A stretch of DNA of 64,000 nt, from positions 1-64,000 of the forward strand of contig JAZRIX010000017.1 of assembly GCA_045645485.1 (NCBI GenBank), given 5' to 3'. The notes under the pieces were generated by a model that saw only the letters and a list, made by a program, of their open reading frames with translations, made no database searches and had not been told where the DNA came from. Every line of letters starts with the position of its first letter. The stretch's first letter is position 1. The translations under genes were made by a program, and so were the position numbers. Origin of the DNA: SIG440 sp045645485 (lineage in GTDB: Bacteria > Bacillota > Clostridia > Monoglobales > Monoglobaceae). This document shows positions 54,142 to 63,829 of the stretch, in pieces.

Positions 54142-55497
54142 TTATGCCTTTTTGGGGAATTTTTTCGAAATGTGACGAAGCATAAATGTTACATATGCAA
54201 AAGCCGCAAACAATATAAGTGTTTTCAGCTCACTCACAATTGAGATCCCGTAAATACTTACTGCGATACACTGGTTCATTCTGTGCTGTGAACACTCTCT
54301 TCCTGCGTTTATTGCTTCTTTTTCAAAACCTTTGATACTCTCATATACAGAATCTATCAACGAATCTGCTGACATACTGAGCTGTGAGTTCCCGCTATTT
54401 GAAGATATTTTTTCAAGCACAAGGTTGTTATCCATGATTTCTTTTTCATTTGATGCTACATAATCACTGAAGCTTGTAGCCATCACCGACAGTTCATCAA
54501 CACCAACCTTTGTTCTGCCCATATAATATTTTCCCGCCTGATCCCAGGTAGGAACAAGCACCACTCGTGTCATTTCTTCGCTGTACATATCAATTGCCTG
54601 ATTACAAAGATTATAAGATACATCATTTCTCTGACGGTCAAAATCAACATTCTTATTCTGATATGACAGTCTGTCAATATAATCATCTCTGTCCCTTACA
54701 ATACCGTTTTGCAAAATCAAAGCTCTTAAGTTCTGGTTTATCTGTGTTTCCTTGAACTGATGCACCTTGCCTGCAATGGAATTGAACGTACTGTTGCTTG
54801 AAGTAACAAAGCTTGGATTTTTTTCTGACATACCGTACAGATAATTAAGTACAGCCTGAGTTTCCTTTTCAAAATACGCTACTATATCCATATATTCCAT
54901 TTTTGCAAAATCAGGTTTTTCAGAATCCAACTTAAAATTATCGGTATACTTTTCTATGTAATATTCCTTGTACGCACCCGTAATCAGCTTGATAACATTT
55001 TCTGTATCAAGATGGTCAGTGTCTTTTGATGCATGGTATTCCACCGCAAACTCCGTGGAAATAAGATACTTTGATTCATCATCGACACCACCCTGCACAC
55101 AAGGATAAACAGCAAGGCAGTCTTTAAGCTGTTTTACCGTTACCTTTTCAAGAGCACCCTTTTTTATAGCCCTTTCAACAACCTCATCGCAGATTACCTC
55201 TGCCATATTATATCTGGTTCCGTTGGAATTGAGTGCCTGCGATGCTTCTGAATAGTTCAATGAAATAATTGCATGAACATTTTTTTTAAGTTCAAAATGA
55301 TTAAAAATTCCATACAGCATAGTAGTCACAAAGCACACCAGAATTATCCATGCATTAAAATACTCTGCTGTTTTGAATATCTGAATGCGTTCTGTGCGGT
55401 TTACATTTTTAAAGCGTAGAAATATCATTGTTACAGATACCGCAAACAGCATACCTACAATTAAAATAATTAATTTTTGAAATATTTCAGTAACCAT
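54142..55497 (-). CDS. Wzz-like chain-length/co-polymerase protein
   Basis: A 451-residue membrane protein with two N-terminal hydrophobic segments (about 7-27 and 48-65), a long extracytoplasmic helical region and a C-terminal helix (about 415-438). The segment ISLNYSEASQALNSNGTRY followed by CDEVVERAIKKG is typical of Wzz-family N-terminal domains and is shared in pattern with the downstream fusion protein. It lacks the GGDEF tail and lacks a tyrosine kinase domain. The two probably form a pair controlling polymer length with the Wzy-like protein. Several cysteines occur in the outer region. Confidence 0.72.
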   Translation of the reverse strand: MVTEIFQKLIILIVGMLFAVSVTMIFLRFKNVNRTERIQIFKTAEYFNAWIILVCFVTTMLYGIFNHFELKKNVHAIISLNYSEASQALNSNGTRYNMAEVICDEVVERAIKKGALEKVTVKQLKDCLAVYPCVQGGVDDESKYLISTEFAVEYHASKDTDHLDTENVIKLITGAYKEYYIEKYTDNFKLDSEKPDFAKMEYMDIVAYFEKETQAVLNYLYGMSEKNPSFVTSSNSTFNSIAGKVHQFKETQINQNLRALILQNGIVRDRDDYIDRLSYQNKNVDFDRQRNDVSYNLCNQAIDMYSEEMTRVVLVPTWDQAGKYYMGRTKVGVDELSVMATSFSDYVASNEKEIMDNNLVLEKISSNSGNSQLSMSADSLIDSVYESIKGFEKEAINAGRECSQHRMNQCIAVSIYGISIVSELKTLILFAAFAYVTFMLRHISKKFPKKA

Positions 55498-55517
55498 TTT
55501 CCATCTCCCTCCCCGAA

Positions 55518-56750
55518 CTAAAATCTGTTAATATCAATAACAACCAGCTCAGGCTGATTATTTATGCGGAGAACATTTGAGTTTTCAAGACCTGAACTCA
55601 CAATAAGAGGCTTGCCCGCGGCAGAATATCTTCCGTAAACAAAGCTGTCGCTCCGTTCCGGAAACAAGCCGCCCTCCAATGTAAAGAGAGGTCCGAGTAC
55701 AGGAACACGCACAACACCGCCGTGGGTATGTCCGCACAGCAACAAATCGCCCCAGAAATCAGACTGAAATTCTTCAAAAATAAAGGGCTCATGAATTGCT
55801 GTAATTTTCAGATTATCTGTATTTTCATAGAGATAATCTGAAAATGCTTTTCCCGAATAAGACCAGAACGAAGACGGATTTGAGTTTAAAACTCCATACA
55901 CATCAACATTCATAGTTTTCACCTTTATTGTGTCCTTCTCATTTTTCAGAACTTTTATCCCGGCAGCCTCAAGCTTTTCTTCAAAAGAATCCTTGATTTT
56001 CAAAAGTGCTGTTTCATCACGGTTATTTTCATTAAAGCCAAATTTTTTATCGAGCTCATTTTCACTTAGAGGAATATCATAAATAGTTTCCACTTCATTG
56101 TTGCCGTATACATAATAAGAAGGAGCAATCTTTGACAGGCTTTTCCCTAAGGATACAGCAAAATCAACATCTTCCTTAGATGAATCTACAATATCACCTG
56201 TGCAGATTATTATATCTGGTTTCAACGCTTCAATACGTTCCAAAAGCTTTTTGTTGTTTATACCGTAAGACGAGCAGTGCAAATCCGACAACTGAACAAC
56301 ACGTACACTGCTGTCAACCTTGATACTGCTTGTGGTGTAAAAAGTTTCTCTGAAATTTCTGTTCTCGATATAGCTGCACAGAATAACAATAATGGCTGTT
56401 GCAACGCAAACAAAAACCATACCTATAGCAAAAAACTTTACAGCTCTGATGTTCTTTTTCGTCTTTGGGCTCAGTTCTATGGAGTTACCCTTTTGGACTA
56501 TCTTCATTCTCTTTTCTTCGCCCGTTACGGAATAAACGCAGAACTCCAATGTCTCCCTGCATTCTTTTTTGAATTCTTTAACATCCTGACTCCCGTGATA
56601 AGAGATTATAACCCGTTTGTCATCAATATCCGAGATTTCAAAAGTGTCTGCCCAGGTTATGTAAAATTCTTCTGGTACCGACTCTTTAAAAAGCACCATT
56701 ATCTGTTCCTGATATATTTCTATTTCTTCAATACTTCTTTTATTGTTCAT
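55518..56750 (-). CDS. membrane metallophosphoesterase with N-terminal cytosolic domain
   Basis: About 410 residues: a cytosolic N-terminal domain of about 80 residues, a basic linker, one membrane helix (about 104-128), then a calcineurin-like phosphoesterase with QLSDLHC, CTGDIVDS, YGNNE, IHEPF and CGHTHGG. The catalytic part should face outward, as in YkuE/YaeI-type enzymes that act on lipids. The N-terminal domain (IYQEQIMVLFKESVPEEFY, then TW) faintly resembles the DnaA N-terminal domain; I treat that as unproven. The start at 56750 is preferred because AAAGG is upstream and the longer frame overlaps the preceding gene. Its place among polysaccharide genes suggests a polyprenyl-phosphate or sugar-phosphate substrate. 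Confidence 0.8.
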   Translation of the reverse strand: MNNKRSIEEIEIYQEQIMVLFKESVPEEFYITWADTFEISDIDDKRVIISYHGSQDVKEFKKECRETLEFCVYSVTGEEKRMKIVQKGNSIELSPKTKKNIRAVKFFAIGMVFVCVATAIIVILCSYIENRNFRETFYTTSSIKVDSSVRVVQLSDLHCSSYGINNKKLLERIEALKPDIIICTGDIVDSSKEDVDFAVSLGKSLSKIAPSYYVYGNNEVETIYDIPLSENELDKKFGFNENNRDETALLKIKDSFEEKLEAAGIKVLKNEKDTIKVKTMNVDVYGVLNSNPSSFWSYSGKAFSDYLYENTDNLKITAIHEPFIFEEFQSDFWGDLLLCGHTHGGVVRVPVLGPLFTLEGGLFPERSDSFVYGRYSAAGKPLIVSSGLENSNVLRINNQPELVVIDINRF

Positions 56751-56770
56751 ATAAAACAAAACCTTTACTC

Positions 56771-57889
56771 TTATTTTTGGTATAGCTTGCAGGTAGCCTC
56801 TGCAACATCCTTCCAACTGTATTTATTCAAAATAAATTCGTCCACACCGACTCTGAACTCTTCCACAAATGCACTGTTATCGCACATATTCTGAAGTTTT
56901 TCAGCCAAATCCTCTGTGTTTCCTTTTTTGAAGTAAACTGCCTTGTCTTCAGCAACCGCTGTGTTTTCAGGAATATCAGAACACAAGAGAGTTGTTCTGT
57001 ATGCAAGAGACTCCAAAAGGCTTAAGGACATACCTTCAAGATCTGACGGCAACACTGTTATATATGAATTCGAATAAATCTCGTTTAAGATATCACCCGA
57101 TATAAACCCTGTAAAAATAATATTTAGGTTTCCTGCCGCCTTTTCCTTAAGCATTTTTACATAATCATCAGTATCACTTGTATCGCCTGCAATAACAAGC
57201 TTTTTATCAGTTGTAATTTTTCCATATGCATCAATAAGATAGTGAATACCTTTTTCTGCTGTCAGTCTTGATACAATAGATATATAACCGTCTTTTTCCA
57301 ATCCGTACTTTTCCGTAATAAGCTGTGCGTCTTTCCGTTCAGGACGGCTTATTCCGTTGTGAATAATAGTGGTTTCGCGGTTATATGTTTCCTTAAAATA
57401 ATCGTAGGCTGCCTGACTCAGAACAATAACTTCATCAGCATATTTTGCAAGAATTTTTTCTCCGAATTTAATGTACTTGGATGCAAAACCCTTGCCCCAT
57501 TTTTCTCTCTGCCAGTCAAGACCGTGGACTGTCGCAACACATTTTTTGCCAAAAAGCTTGGGAATCCAGAGTGCCGCACACGGACCTTCCGCATGAAAGT
57601 GAATAACATCATAATTTCCGAAGGATGCAGATATCGCCGCTGTAAAGGATGCTATCATTGCAGCAAAGCCACGAACATCGAGCGTCCATGCATTTTTGAT
57701 TTTTACACCCTTATACATATTGTTCTGAACAGTTCCCACATATTCGTTTTCCACCTTATCCGATGAACGGTTGTAACAGGTAACATCATGCCCCATTTCA
57801 ACCAGCATGGGACAAAGTGTTGTAAGAACGTTTTCTATTCCGCCGCGTCTTGACGGAACGACCTTGTGTCCAATCATAGCAACTTTCAT
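56771..57889 (-). CDS. GT4 family glycosyltransferase
   Basis: A 372-residue GT-B enzyme beginning MKVAMIGHKVVPSRRGGIEN, with VATVHGLDWQREKW in the acceptor domain, ISIVSRLTAEKGIHYLIDA and the donor motif EGMSLSLLESLAYRT. This pattern is typical of rhamnosyl/glucosyl transferases that act early after the priming step. The start at 57889 has GGAG eight bases upstream. It follows the priming transferase gene by 21 bases, so it could add the second sugar. Confidence 0.9.
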   Translation of the reverse strand: MKVAMIGHKVVPSRRGGIENVLTTLCPMLVEMGHDVTCYNRSSDKVENEYVGTVQNNMYKGVKIKNAWTLDVRGFAAMIASFTAAISASFGNYDVIHFHAEGPCAALWIPKLFGKKCVATVHGLDWQREKWGKGFASKYIKFGEKILAKYADEVIVLSQAAYDYFKETYNRETTIIHNGISRPERKDAQLITEKYGLEKDGYISIVSRLTAEKGIHYLIDAYGKITTDKKLVIAGDTSDTDDYVKMLKEKAAGNLNIIFTGFISGDILNEIYSNSYITVLPSDLEGMSLSLLESLAYRTTLLCSDIPENTAVAEDKAVYFKKGNTEDLAEKLQNMCDNSAFVEEFRVGVDEFILNKYSWKDVAEATCKLYQK

Positions 57890-57910
57890 TTTACTCACTC
57901 CAAATTTCAT

Positions 57911-58591
57911 TTATCTTCCAGTAGCTGTAAGCATAACTATAGGTGTTTTCAGCATAATTTTCAAATCATTAAAATATGTTCTGGTCTGTATGTATTCAAT
58001 ATCCATTTCAACCCACTGTTCAAAAGGGATGTCATTTCTGTTTTTGGAAATCTGCCAAGTACAGGTAATACCTGGAGTAACAATAAGACGAAGCCTTTGA
58101 TAATCGGTGTAATACTGAACCTCTCTGGGAAGGGGAGGTCTGGGTCCTACAAGAGTCATATCACCCTTCAGAACATTGAAGAACTGCATAAGCTCATCAA
58201 GAGAAACTTTTCTCAGAAACTTTCCCACTCTTGTTATACGGGGGTCCTCCTTTATTTTGAATACCGGTCCGTCCATTTCGTTCTGCTTTGCAAGCTCCTC
58301 AAGCATTTTGTCGGCATTCGCACGCATGGTTCTGAACTTGTACATATAAAATTCTTTTCCGTGACGGCCCACTCTTATCTGCTTGTAGAAAGGTCCTGCA
58401 CTGGGATCATCAATTACGATTACAATTGCAATCACAACCATCAACGGCAGGAAAAACAACAGAATCAATGTTGCAAAAAAGATATCAAAAAGTCTTTTTG
58501 ATTTCCAGAATGTTGCATAGGATTTTTCAATAATTGCTTCCAGCTTTTCTCTTGTTTTTTCATCAACTTTGTCCTGTTCAATATAAGGCAT
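57911..58591 (-). CDS. priming sugar-1-phosphate transferase (polyprenyl-phosphate)
   Basis: A 226-residue bacterial sugar transferase. One N-terminal helix (about 38-58) is followed by the family motifs DDPSAGPFYKQIRVGRHGK, YKFRTMRANA, the catalytic KVSLDELMQFFNVLKGD-type segment and VGPRPPLPREV. It starts each repeat unit by moving a sugar phosphate from a nucleotide sugar onto undecaprenyl phosphate. It lacks the extra four-helix N-terminal part of WbaP-type enzymes. Confidence 0.95.
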   Translation of the reverse strand: MPYIEQDKVDEKTREKLEAIIEKSYATFWKSKRLFDIFFATLILLFFLPLMVVIAIVIVIDDPSAGPFYKQIRVGRHGKEFYMYKFRTMRANADKMLEELAKQNEMDGPVFKIKEDPRITRVGKFLRKVSLDELMQFFNVLKGDMTLVGPRPPLPREVQYYTDYQRLRLIVTPGITCTWQISKNRNDIPFEQWVEMDIEYIQTRTYFNDLKIMLKTPIVMLTATGR

Positions 58592-58610
58592 TACTGTACA
58601 CTTCTTTCAT

Positions 58611-59459
58611 TTATATTTTCATTACAGACTCAAATTCTGTTTTTCTGTTTTCTGACAAATAGAATTCTCTGAAAACTATATCTTGATTTTTTAAATCGAT
58701 TTCATTCTCATCCATATAACCTGGGTGAAATAAAACTTCTATATCTCTGCCGTCTCTTTCTGCCAGTTTAATGTAATTCGGCAGGATTTTTTTTACTCTT
58801 TTTTCATCCATCCTTCCTGAAAAAAGGATTCCCAAAAAATATGCCGACGGTATTTTATAAGTTTTTATATATTTCTTGTCGACCTGCCACAAAAGCCTGA
58901 GAAGCCATTGCTTCACGATATTAACCGCACTGTATGTAAAATACAGAGACGGTGTTTTTATGTAGGGCAAAATCGGTTCAGCAGGGATACGCATATATTC
59001 CGTTTTAATTTTTTCGTCACTCAAAACCCTGAGCAAAGCTTTGAATACAGCCGGAATCATATGTGTATGCTGATGGCTGTCGATGCAAAAAGGAACATTA
59101 TCGGGCAGAATACTTTTCCAGAACAAAACCTGTGCTTTGATTTCTTTATAAACCTGAATTTCAAGCTTCTTTCTCTGAAGCAGATTAAGTCTGAAAAGTC
59201 CGCCGAAGGTATGCTTGAAATTTCCGTTTTTGTCTGCCAGCAAATTTATTTCATCAGCATTTGCCATACATTTACCTTCAACAAGGTTCAAGTGCAGTGA
59301 AATTCTGACATATTTGTTTTTTTGCAGTTCATCCAAATCAACCCTGTCGAAGTTGGGAAATACACTTACTTTATTTAGTGCACCCTTGTCTATGCATCGC
59401 TTTATATTCATAGATGATATGTCACACAAGCCATAATCGTCAGCACAAAAATATATCAC
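58611..59459 (-). CDS. YdjC/ChbG-family carbohydrate deacetylase
   Basis: A 282-residue protein with the family metal-site motifs: FCADDYGL at the N-terminus, SLHLNLVEGK, DSHQHTHMIPAVF and LFHPGYMDE. Members remove acetyl groups from N-acetylated sugars. In this operon it may deacetylate a sugar of the repeat unit. No signal peptide is present, so it acts in the cytoplasm. Start at 59459 abuts the stop of the upstream gene. Confidence 0.9.
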   Translation of the reverse strand: MIYFCADDYGLCDISSMNIKRCIDKGALNKVSVFPNFDRVDLDELQKNKYVRISLHLNLVEGKCMANADEINLLADKNGNFKHTFGGLFRLNLLQRKKLEIQVYKEIKAQVLFWKSILPDNVPFCIDSHQHTHMIPAVFKALLRVLSDEKIKTEYMRIPAEPILPYIKTPSLYFTYSAVNIVKQWLLRLLWQVDKKYIKTYKIPSAYFLGILFSGRMDEKRVKKILPNYIKLAERDGRDIEVLFHPGYMDENEIDLKNQDIVFREFYLSENRKTEFESVMKI

Positions 59460-61010
59460 TTACTTCTCACCTTCTGTTCCAAGCTTAATAACCACTGTAT
59501 CATCTATTACTGCCACACAATCCTTTGAAGGCCATTTTTCCATAGCTTTTACCTCTTCCCTTTTGGAAAGATTCTTCTTTTCTTCACCGCTTAAAAACTT
59601 ATAATTCTTTCCGCAATAGTCATTGAGAGTACTGCATAACACACTTTGTCCAACTGTTTCGTCGTCTGCACGGATTATATATCCGTCAGTTATTCCTGTA
59701 ATATCAGGTGTCAGATTAACGCTGTATGCTTCACTGTTATTAAGAGCACCAATCACAAGAATCTTTTCGCAATCATCCGCTCCTTCAGTTTGTTCTATTC
59801 TGTCCGCTATACGAATTAAAACCCCATAAGACTTTTCATATGCCATTTGTGCTTTGTGATAGCTTACGTTTGATATAACAACCTGATTTGCAATTATGGA
59901 CATAGCCACAATCAGAACAATCCAGCATTTGCAGGCGGTCTGTTTTTCGTTTTTTTCTGTACCTCTTTCATAAAGAATCAGAAAAAACAAATAAAATACA
60001 GAGTACCCCATAAGCATCAGATTGTGATAATCAACCCCTGCATTCGCAAAAGCAAGTGCCCCCGCACCGACTATCAGCATAACACACAAAACAGCAATCA
60101 CAAGTACATTGGCAGCATTTTTGTAAACTTTATTTTCTACTATTTTCTTCACATAATAGAAAACTACAAGTGCAAAAGCAAAAACATTGAGAACAATATA
60201 CACATTTATGCCTTTTGACAAATCAAAGAAGCATTTAATAAAAGTTTCTTTGACAACGTAAAGGGATGCCAATATATCTATATTTGATAATGATGCTGTT
60301 TCGTTAACACCCTGATAATCAAGCAATTCTACAGAACAAATACCGAGGAGTATTTTGAGAATTACACCGTATATTGCCACACCCAGAATCCCTGTCAAAA
60401 GCATTCCGCCACTTTTTTTCAAAATAATACCAAATGATGTACCGTGATAAATCATTTCGTCAATAAGCTTCAGCAAAACCAGCATTATTGTAACTGTTAT
60501 GTAAGCCTGATAAATACCTGTTGACAATGCGATAAGCACAGCCGACCAAAGATAGTTTTGTTTTTCTTTGGTCATATAAAGTGCCGCAAGCGTTGAGAGA
60601 AAAAATGCCACACTGTAACCGTCTGCCACATAGTTATACATCATAACCGAAGTAACCGTCGGGAAGGAAACTACAACCGCACCTATTAATGCCGCAGTAA
60701 TTTTTTTCTGTACGCTGAGCATTCTGCAAATACATACAGCACCCAATGCATGAAAAACAATGGCTGCAATACCGCTCAGAAAAGGCAGGTCATAAAATGA
60801 ACTGAACGAACAGACAACGGGCAAAAACCATCTTCCCAGACCAATCATATTCTGTGAATCATATCTGAACACCAGAGAATCCCAATTGGGAAGCCAATTT
60901 GTTATTTTATATAAATGTGCAAACACCCCCACCAGAAACGCCGCAATAAAGCAAGCCTTCCATTGAGGCAAAATCTGAGTATTAAGTTTTTTTAATACTT
61001 TTTCAGGCAC
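59460..61010 (-). CDS. GtrII-like membrane glucosyltransferase
   Basis: A 516-residue protein with about ten to eleven membrane helices and a C-terminal outer domain of about 130 residues. The first loop has NWDSLVFRYDSQNMIGLGRWF, the N-W-D plus GRW pattern of GtrII-type glucosyltransferases, which move a sugar from a polyprenyl carrier to an extracellular acceptor. A GtrB-like loader and a GtrA-like flippase occur in the same operon. It starts 3 bases downstream of the preceding gene. Confidence 0.82.
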   Translation of the reverse strand: MPEKVLKKLNTQILPQWKACFIAAFLVGVFAHLYKITNWLPNWDSLVFRYDSQNMIGLGRWFLPVVCSFSSFYDLPFLSGIAAIVFHALGAVCICRMLSVQKKITAALIGAVVVSFPTVTSVMMYNYVADGYSVAFFLSTLAALYMTKEKQNYLWSAVLIALSTGIYQAYITVTIMLVLLKLIDEMIYHGTSFGIILKKSGGMLLTGILGVAIYGVILKILLGICSVELLDYQGVNETASLSNIDILASLYVVKETFIKCFFDLSKGINVYIVLNVFAFALVVFYYVKKIVENKVYKNAANVLVIAVLCVMLIVGAGALAFANAGVDYHNLMLMGYSVFYLFFLILYERGTEKNEKQTACKCWIVLIVAMSIIANQVVISNVSYHKAQMAYEKSYGVLIRIADRIEQTEGADDCEKILVIGALNNSEAYSVNLTPDITGITDGYIIRADDETVGQSVLCSTLNDYCGKNYKFLSGEEKKNLSKREEVKAMEKWPSKDCVAVIDDTVVIKLGTEGEK

Positions 61011-61013
61011 TTT

Positions 61014-61748
61014 TTACCACTCCAGCCACTTAAATCTATGTAAAAACTTTCCATACAGCTTGTTATACATTCTTACACCTACAATCCGCTTTACAAACAG
61101 TGTACGTTTGGCGGTTGGTGATATCCATGATGCACAAAAGTGATGTATCGAATATGTATTCTTAGTTATTTTTTTCTTTCCCGTGTAATATTTCATAGGA
61201 CACAGATAATCCTCAGGCAACATTTGAAGATTCATAAAAATCTGCCTCTGATTGCTGATATCCAGACCAAGACTTATCATTGTCTTTGTATTTCTGTCAG
61301 GACAAGGAGTCAAATCACAAGTGCCGTCAGGAAGGATAAAAGGTATATCGTCATAATCCTTCAGCAAGGCGGCAATCAGTTCATTTCCCTTTTCACAGGC
61401 AAAGCCAAGACCGGTTGAAATAACACCGTTATCATCAAAACCCATATAACCTCTTTCCTCAATAAGTGCATCAAGAGGTTTTATAAGCTCAACATCTGTG
61501 TCAAGGTAAATTCCGCCCTCATCATAAAGCACCTTGAGTCTTGCGTAATCACTTGCAAAAGCCCATTTGCCTGCATCATACGCTTCACGTGCATATTTGT
61601 TTTGATTTATATCAAAATTATCTTCATTTATGCAAACTATTTTGTAATCGGGGCAATACTTTTTCCAGCTTTTTATGCATTTTTCTGCGAGCTTGGGAAG
61701 TTTTCCCTTCCCAAACCAACAATAATGAATTACCTTTGGAATACTCAT
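61014..61748 (-). CDS. GT32-type glycosyltransferase
   Basis: A 244-residue enzyme of the capsular/OCH1-like type. Motifs: IPKVIHYCWFGKGKLP at the N-terminus, WAFASDYARLKVLYDEGGIYLDTDVE containing the DXD metal site (about residues 82-107), and a late HHFCASWISP. It would transfer one sugar in the cytoplasm. Its ATG overlaps the stop of the flippase gene by four bases. Confidence 0.93.
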   Translation of the reverse strand: MSIPKVIHYCWFGKGKLPKLAEKCIKSWKKYCPDYKIVCINEDNFDINQNKYAREAYDAGKWAFASDYARLKVLYDEGGIYLDTDVELIKPLDALIEERGYMGFDDNGVISTGLGFACEKGNELIAALLKDYDDIPFILPDGTCDLTPCPDRNTKTMISLGLDISNQRQIFMNLQMLPEDYLCPMKYYTGKKKITKNTYSIHHFCASWISPTAKRTLFVKRIVGVRMYNKLYGKFLHRFKWLEW

Positions 61749-63250
61749 TGTTTTTTCTTCCTCCCATATAATTCAAAAATAGTTTTAAAGGCAGATTTAT
61801 TGAATACAAAGTTAATCAGCAAATATAATCCCACAATCCATACAGAGTGAATAATTCCGTTCAGCAGTAGCTTTAAAAATGAAATATTGCTGAATGTATC
61901 AACGAAAAATACTGCCATGATCACAGCAAAAACCGCACCGTTTGAAAGTAAGATTTTATATGTATGCATCTGGTTTCTTTCAAGAATCTTTTTGTTTGAG
62001 TAGTGAATAGTCACCACACTCCGATAAACAAGAGCCGCAATTGTTCCCAGTATTGCTCCGCATATTCCCATATAAAAAATTGCCGAAATGGACACTGTTA
62101 TATTTATAACCATTTCCCATATTGCATGAGAACGAGTTTTTTCAAAATCACCTGAATACTCAATAATTCCATTGACAGGCAGCTTGCTGTTGGCAACCAA
62201 ATTCATAATTACAAAAAGCAATACAAGAAATACATTTGTGTATTCAGCATCGTTAATTCCCTTTGTATATATCTGTATCAGGGGCAGCAAAAATACCGCC
62301 ATAAGGGTATAAATGATAAATGTTGTCATCACATAAAAAGTTTCATATGCATTGAACAGCCTATTAAACTTTTCTCTGTCCGTATGAAACATCTGCCCCA
62401 ATGCAAATGTAAAAGACGAAACTACACTTGTTATAAAATTCTGCACCTGCGAAAAGAATATATTATATATAGCGTAAATACTTGCTGCCTTGAAATCACA
62501 AAGAAGTGAAATAAGTATTACATCAGTATTGTTGAATACCATTCCTGAAAGCTGATGCACCAAAACTGAATTCTTTTGTGAAATAGCGTCAAAATCAGGT
62601 TTCGCCTTTAAATCAAGCCATTTGTATCTGCGCTTGGCATAAAAATATAAAAAGGCAAGCTGAGTAAGTGACATTATGCAATAAACCAGCTGAATAAGAA
62701 TAAGGCTGTCTGTTAAAACCAGAACAAGGATTTTAGCTATATTTGAAGCAAGCTGAAGAATTGTTTCTGCGTTATTTATTACATACTTTCTTCCGTCAAC
62801 CTCCATAAGTATTCGGTATTTCGCCTGAACGAAATAACTGAACAAAGCCGGCAAAGCAGTCAATATAATTATCAGAAACACAACATTGCTGTCTATTGAT
62901 GTTGGTATTACATATGCATATACAATTGCAACAACAAGTACGATAGCAAGGTAAATTATTCCCGTTCTGATATAATAAGAATGGGTGGCAGAAAGAACTT
63001 CGTTTGCACTCTTATAGTCCCTTTCGCCTATTCTTTTATACAAAGCCTGTGTTGTGGCAAGACCCACGCCTGCCTCCAAAAGGAACATATATACAAAAAT
63101 CTGTTTAATAGTCGAAAGTACACCGTTAACCTCTGAGCCAAAATTCTCAAGATACAGTCTCGGCAAAAGAAAGCTGATTGTTATAAGAACAACCTGATAT
63201 ATCATTGAAGATACCAGATTGTTTTTTATTCTCGAATCTTTGTCAGCCAC
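61745..63250 (-). CDS. Wzx-type polysaccharide flippase
   Basis: A 501-residue protein with about twelve to fourteen membrane helices and the MATE/PST exporter N-terminus (SMIYQVVLITISFLLPRLYL, then GSEVNGVLSTIKQIF). It should move the lipid-linked repeat unit to the outer face, where the Wzy-like enzyme polymerises it. Coupled by an ATGA overlap to the GT32 gene. Confidence 0.9.
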   Translation of the reverse strand: MADKDSRIKNNLVSSMIYQVVLITISFLLPRLYLENFGSEVNGVLSTIKQIFVYMFLLEAGVGLATTQALYKRIGERDYKSANEVLSATHSYYIRTGIIYLAIVLVVAIVYAYVIPTSIDSNVVFLIIILTALPALFSYFVQAKYRILMEVDGRKYVINNAETILQLASNIAKILVLVLTDSLILIQLVYCIMSLTQLAFLYFYAKRRYKWLDLKAKPDFDAISQKNSVLVHQLSGMVFNNTDVILISLLCDFKAASIYAIYNIFFSQVQNFITSVVSSFTFALGQMFHTDREKFNRLFNAYETFYVMTTFIIYTLMAVFLLPLIQIYTKGINDAEYTNVFLVLLFVIMNLVANSKLPVNGIIEYSGDFEKTRSHAIWEMVINITVSISAIFYMGICGAILGTIAALVYRSVVTIHYSNKKILERNQMHTYKILLSNGAVFAVIMAVFFVDTFSNISFLKLLLNGIIHSVWIVGLYLLINFVFNKSAFKTIFELYGRKKKQ

Positions 63251-63273
63251 ATCGCCGCCTCCTTACCTTGATT

Positions 63274-63816
63274 TCATATGCGGTTGCAAATGTAATCTGC
63301 AGTAGCATTTTCTTTGGGAATTATTCTCCCCGGGTTTCCTATAACAACGCTGTGGTCAGGAACATCAAAATTGACATATGTAAGAGGTGCAATAAGCACA
63401 TCACTTCCTATTCTGACATTGCCCACTATAACAGCGTTGGTTCCAATCCAGCAATTATCACTGATTTGCGGAACACCTTTTCGCTTTCCACGGTTTTCTA
63501 TCCCTATTGTCACACCTGTACCAATGTTTATGTTTTTGCCCAAGGTTGCATCAGGATGAATTATCACCCGCCCAAAATGTCCGATATAAAAACCCTCACC
63601 TATATTTGTCCTTGCAGGTATCTGAATCTGAGTTTTGTTAGACATATACATAAGTCTCAATCTGTAAAAAAGCTTTAAAGGCAGAATTTTACACATGTTC
63701 GCTTTTCGAAACACAGATATGTATTTTAATTCAATGGGTCTGAACACCTTTTTCAAAAAAGGTTCTCCGCCTTCTCCGTAATATCTGTATAAGTCTTTTT
63801 TAAAAACACTGTTCAT
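63274..63816 (-). CDS. hexapeptide-repeat acyltransferase
   Basis: About 180 residues. The C-terminal part is a left-handed beta-helix of hexapeptide repeats (IGEGFYIGHFGRVIIHPDAT, NINIGTGVTIG, NCWIGTNAVIVGNVRIGSDVLIA) with NPGRII at the end, like serine O-acetyltransferase-related polysaccharide acetyltransferases. It probably O-acetylates a sugar of the polymer. The start at 63816 is the first ATG in frame after the upstream stop; the ribosome site is weak, and a TTG 11 codons earlier overlaps the upstream gene. Confidence 0.85.
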   Translation of the reverse strand: MNSVFKKDLYRYYGEGGEPFLKKVFRPIELKYISVFRKANMCKILPLKLFYRLRLMYMSNKTQIQIPARTNIGEGFYIGHFGRVIIHPDATLGKNINIGTGVTIGIENRGKRKGVPQISDNCWIGTNAVIVGNVRIGSDVLIAPLTYVNFDVPDHSVVIGNPGRIIPKENATADYICNRI

Positions 63817-63829
63817 AACAATTTCACAC

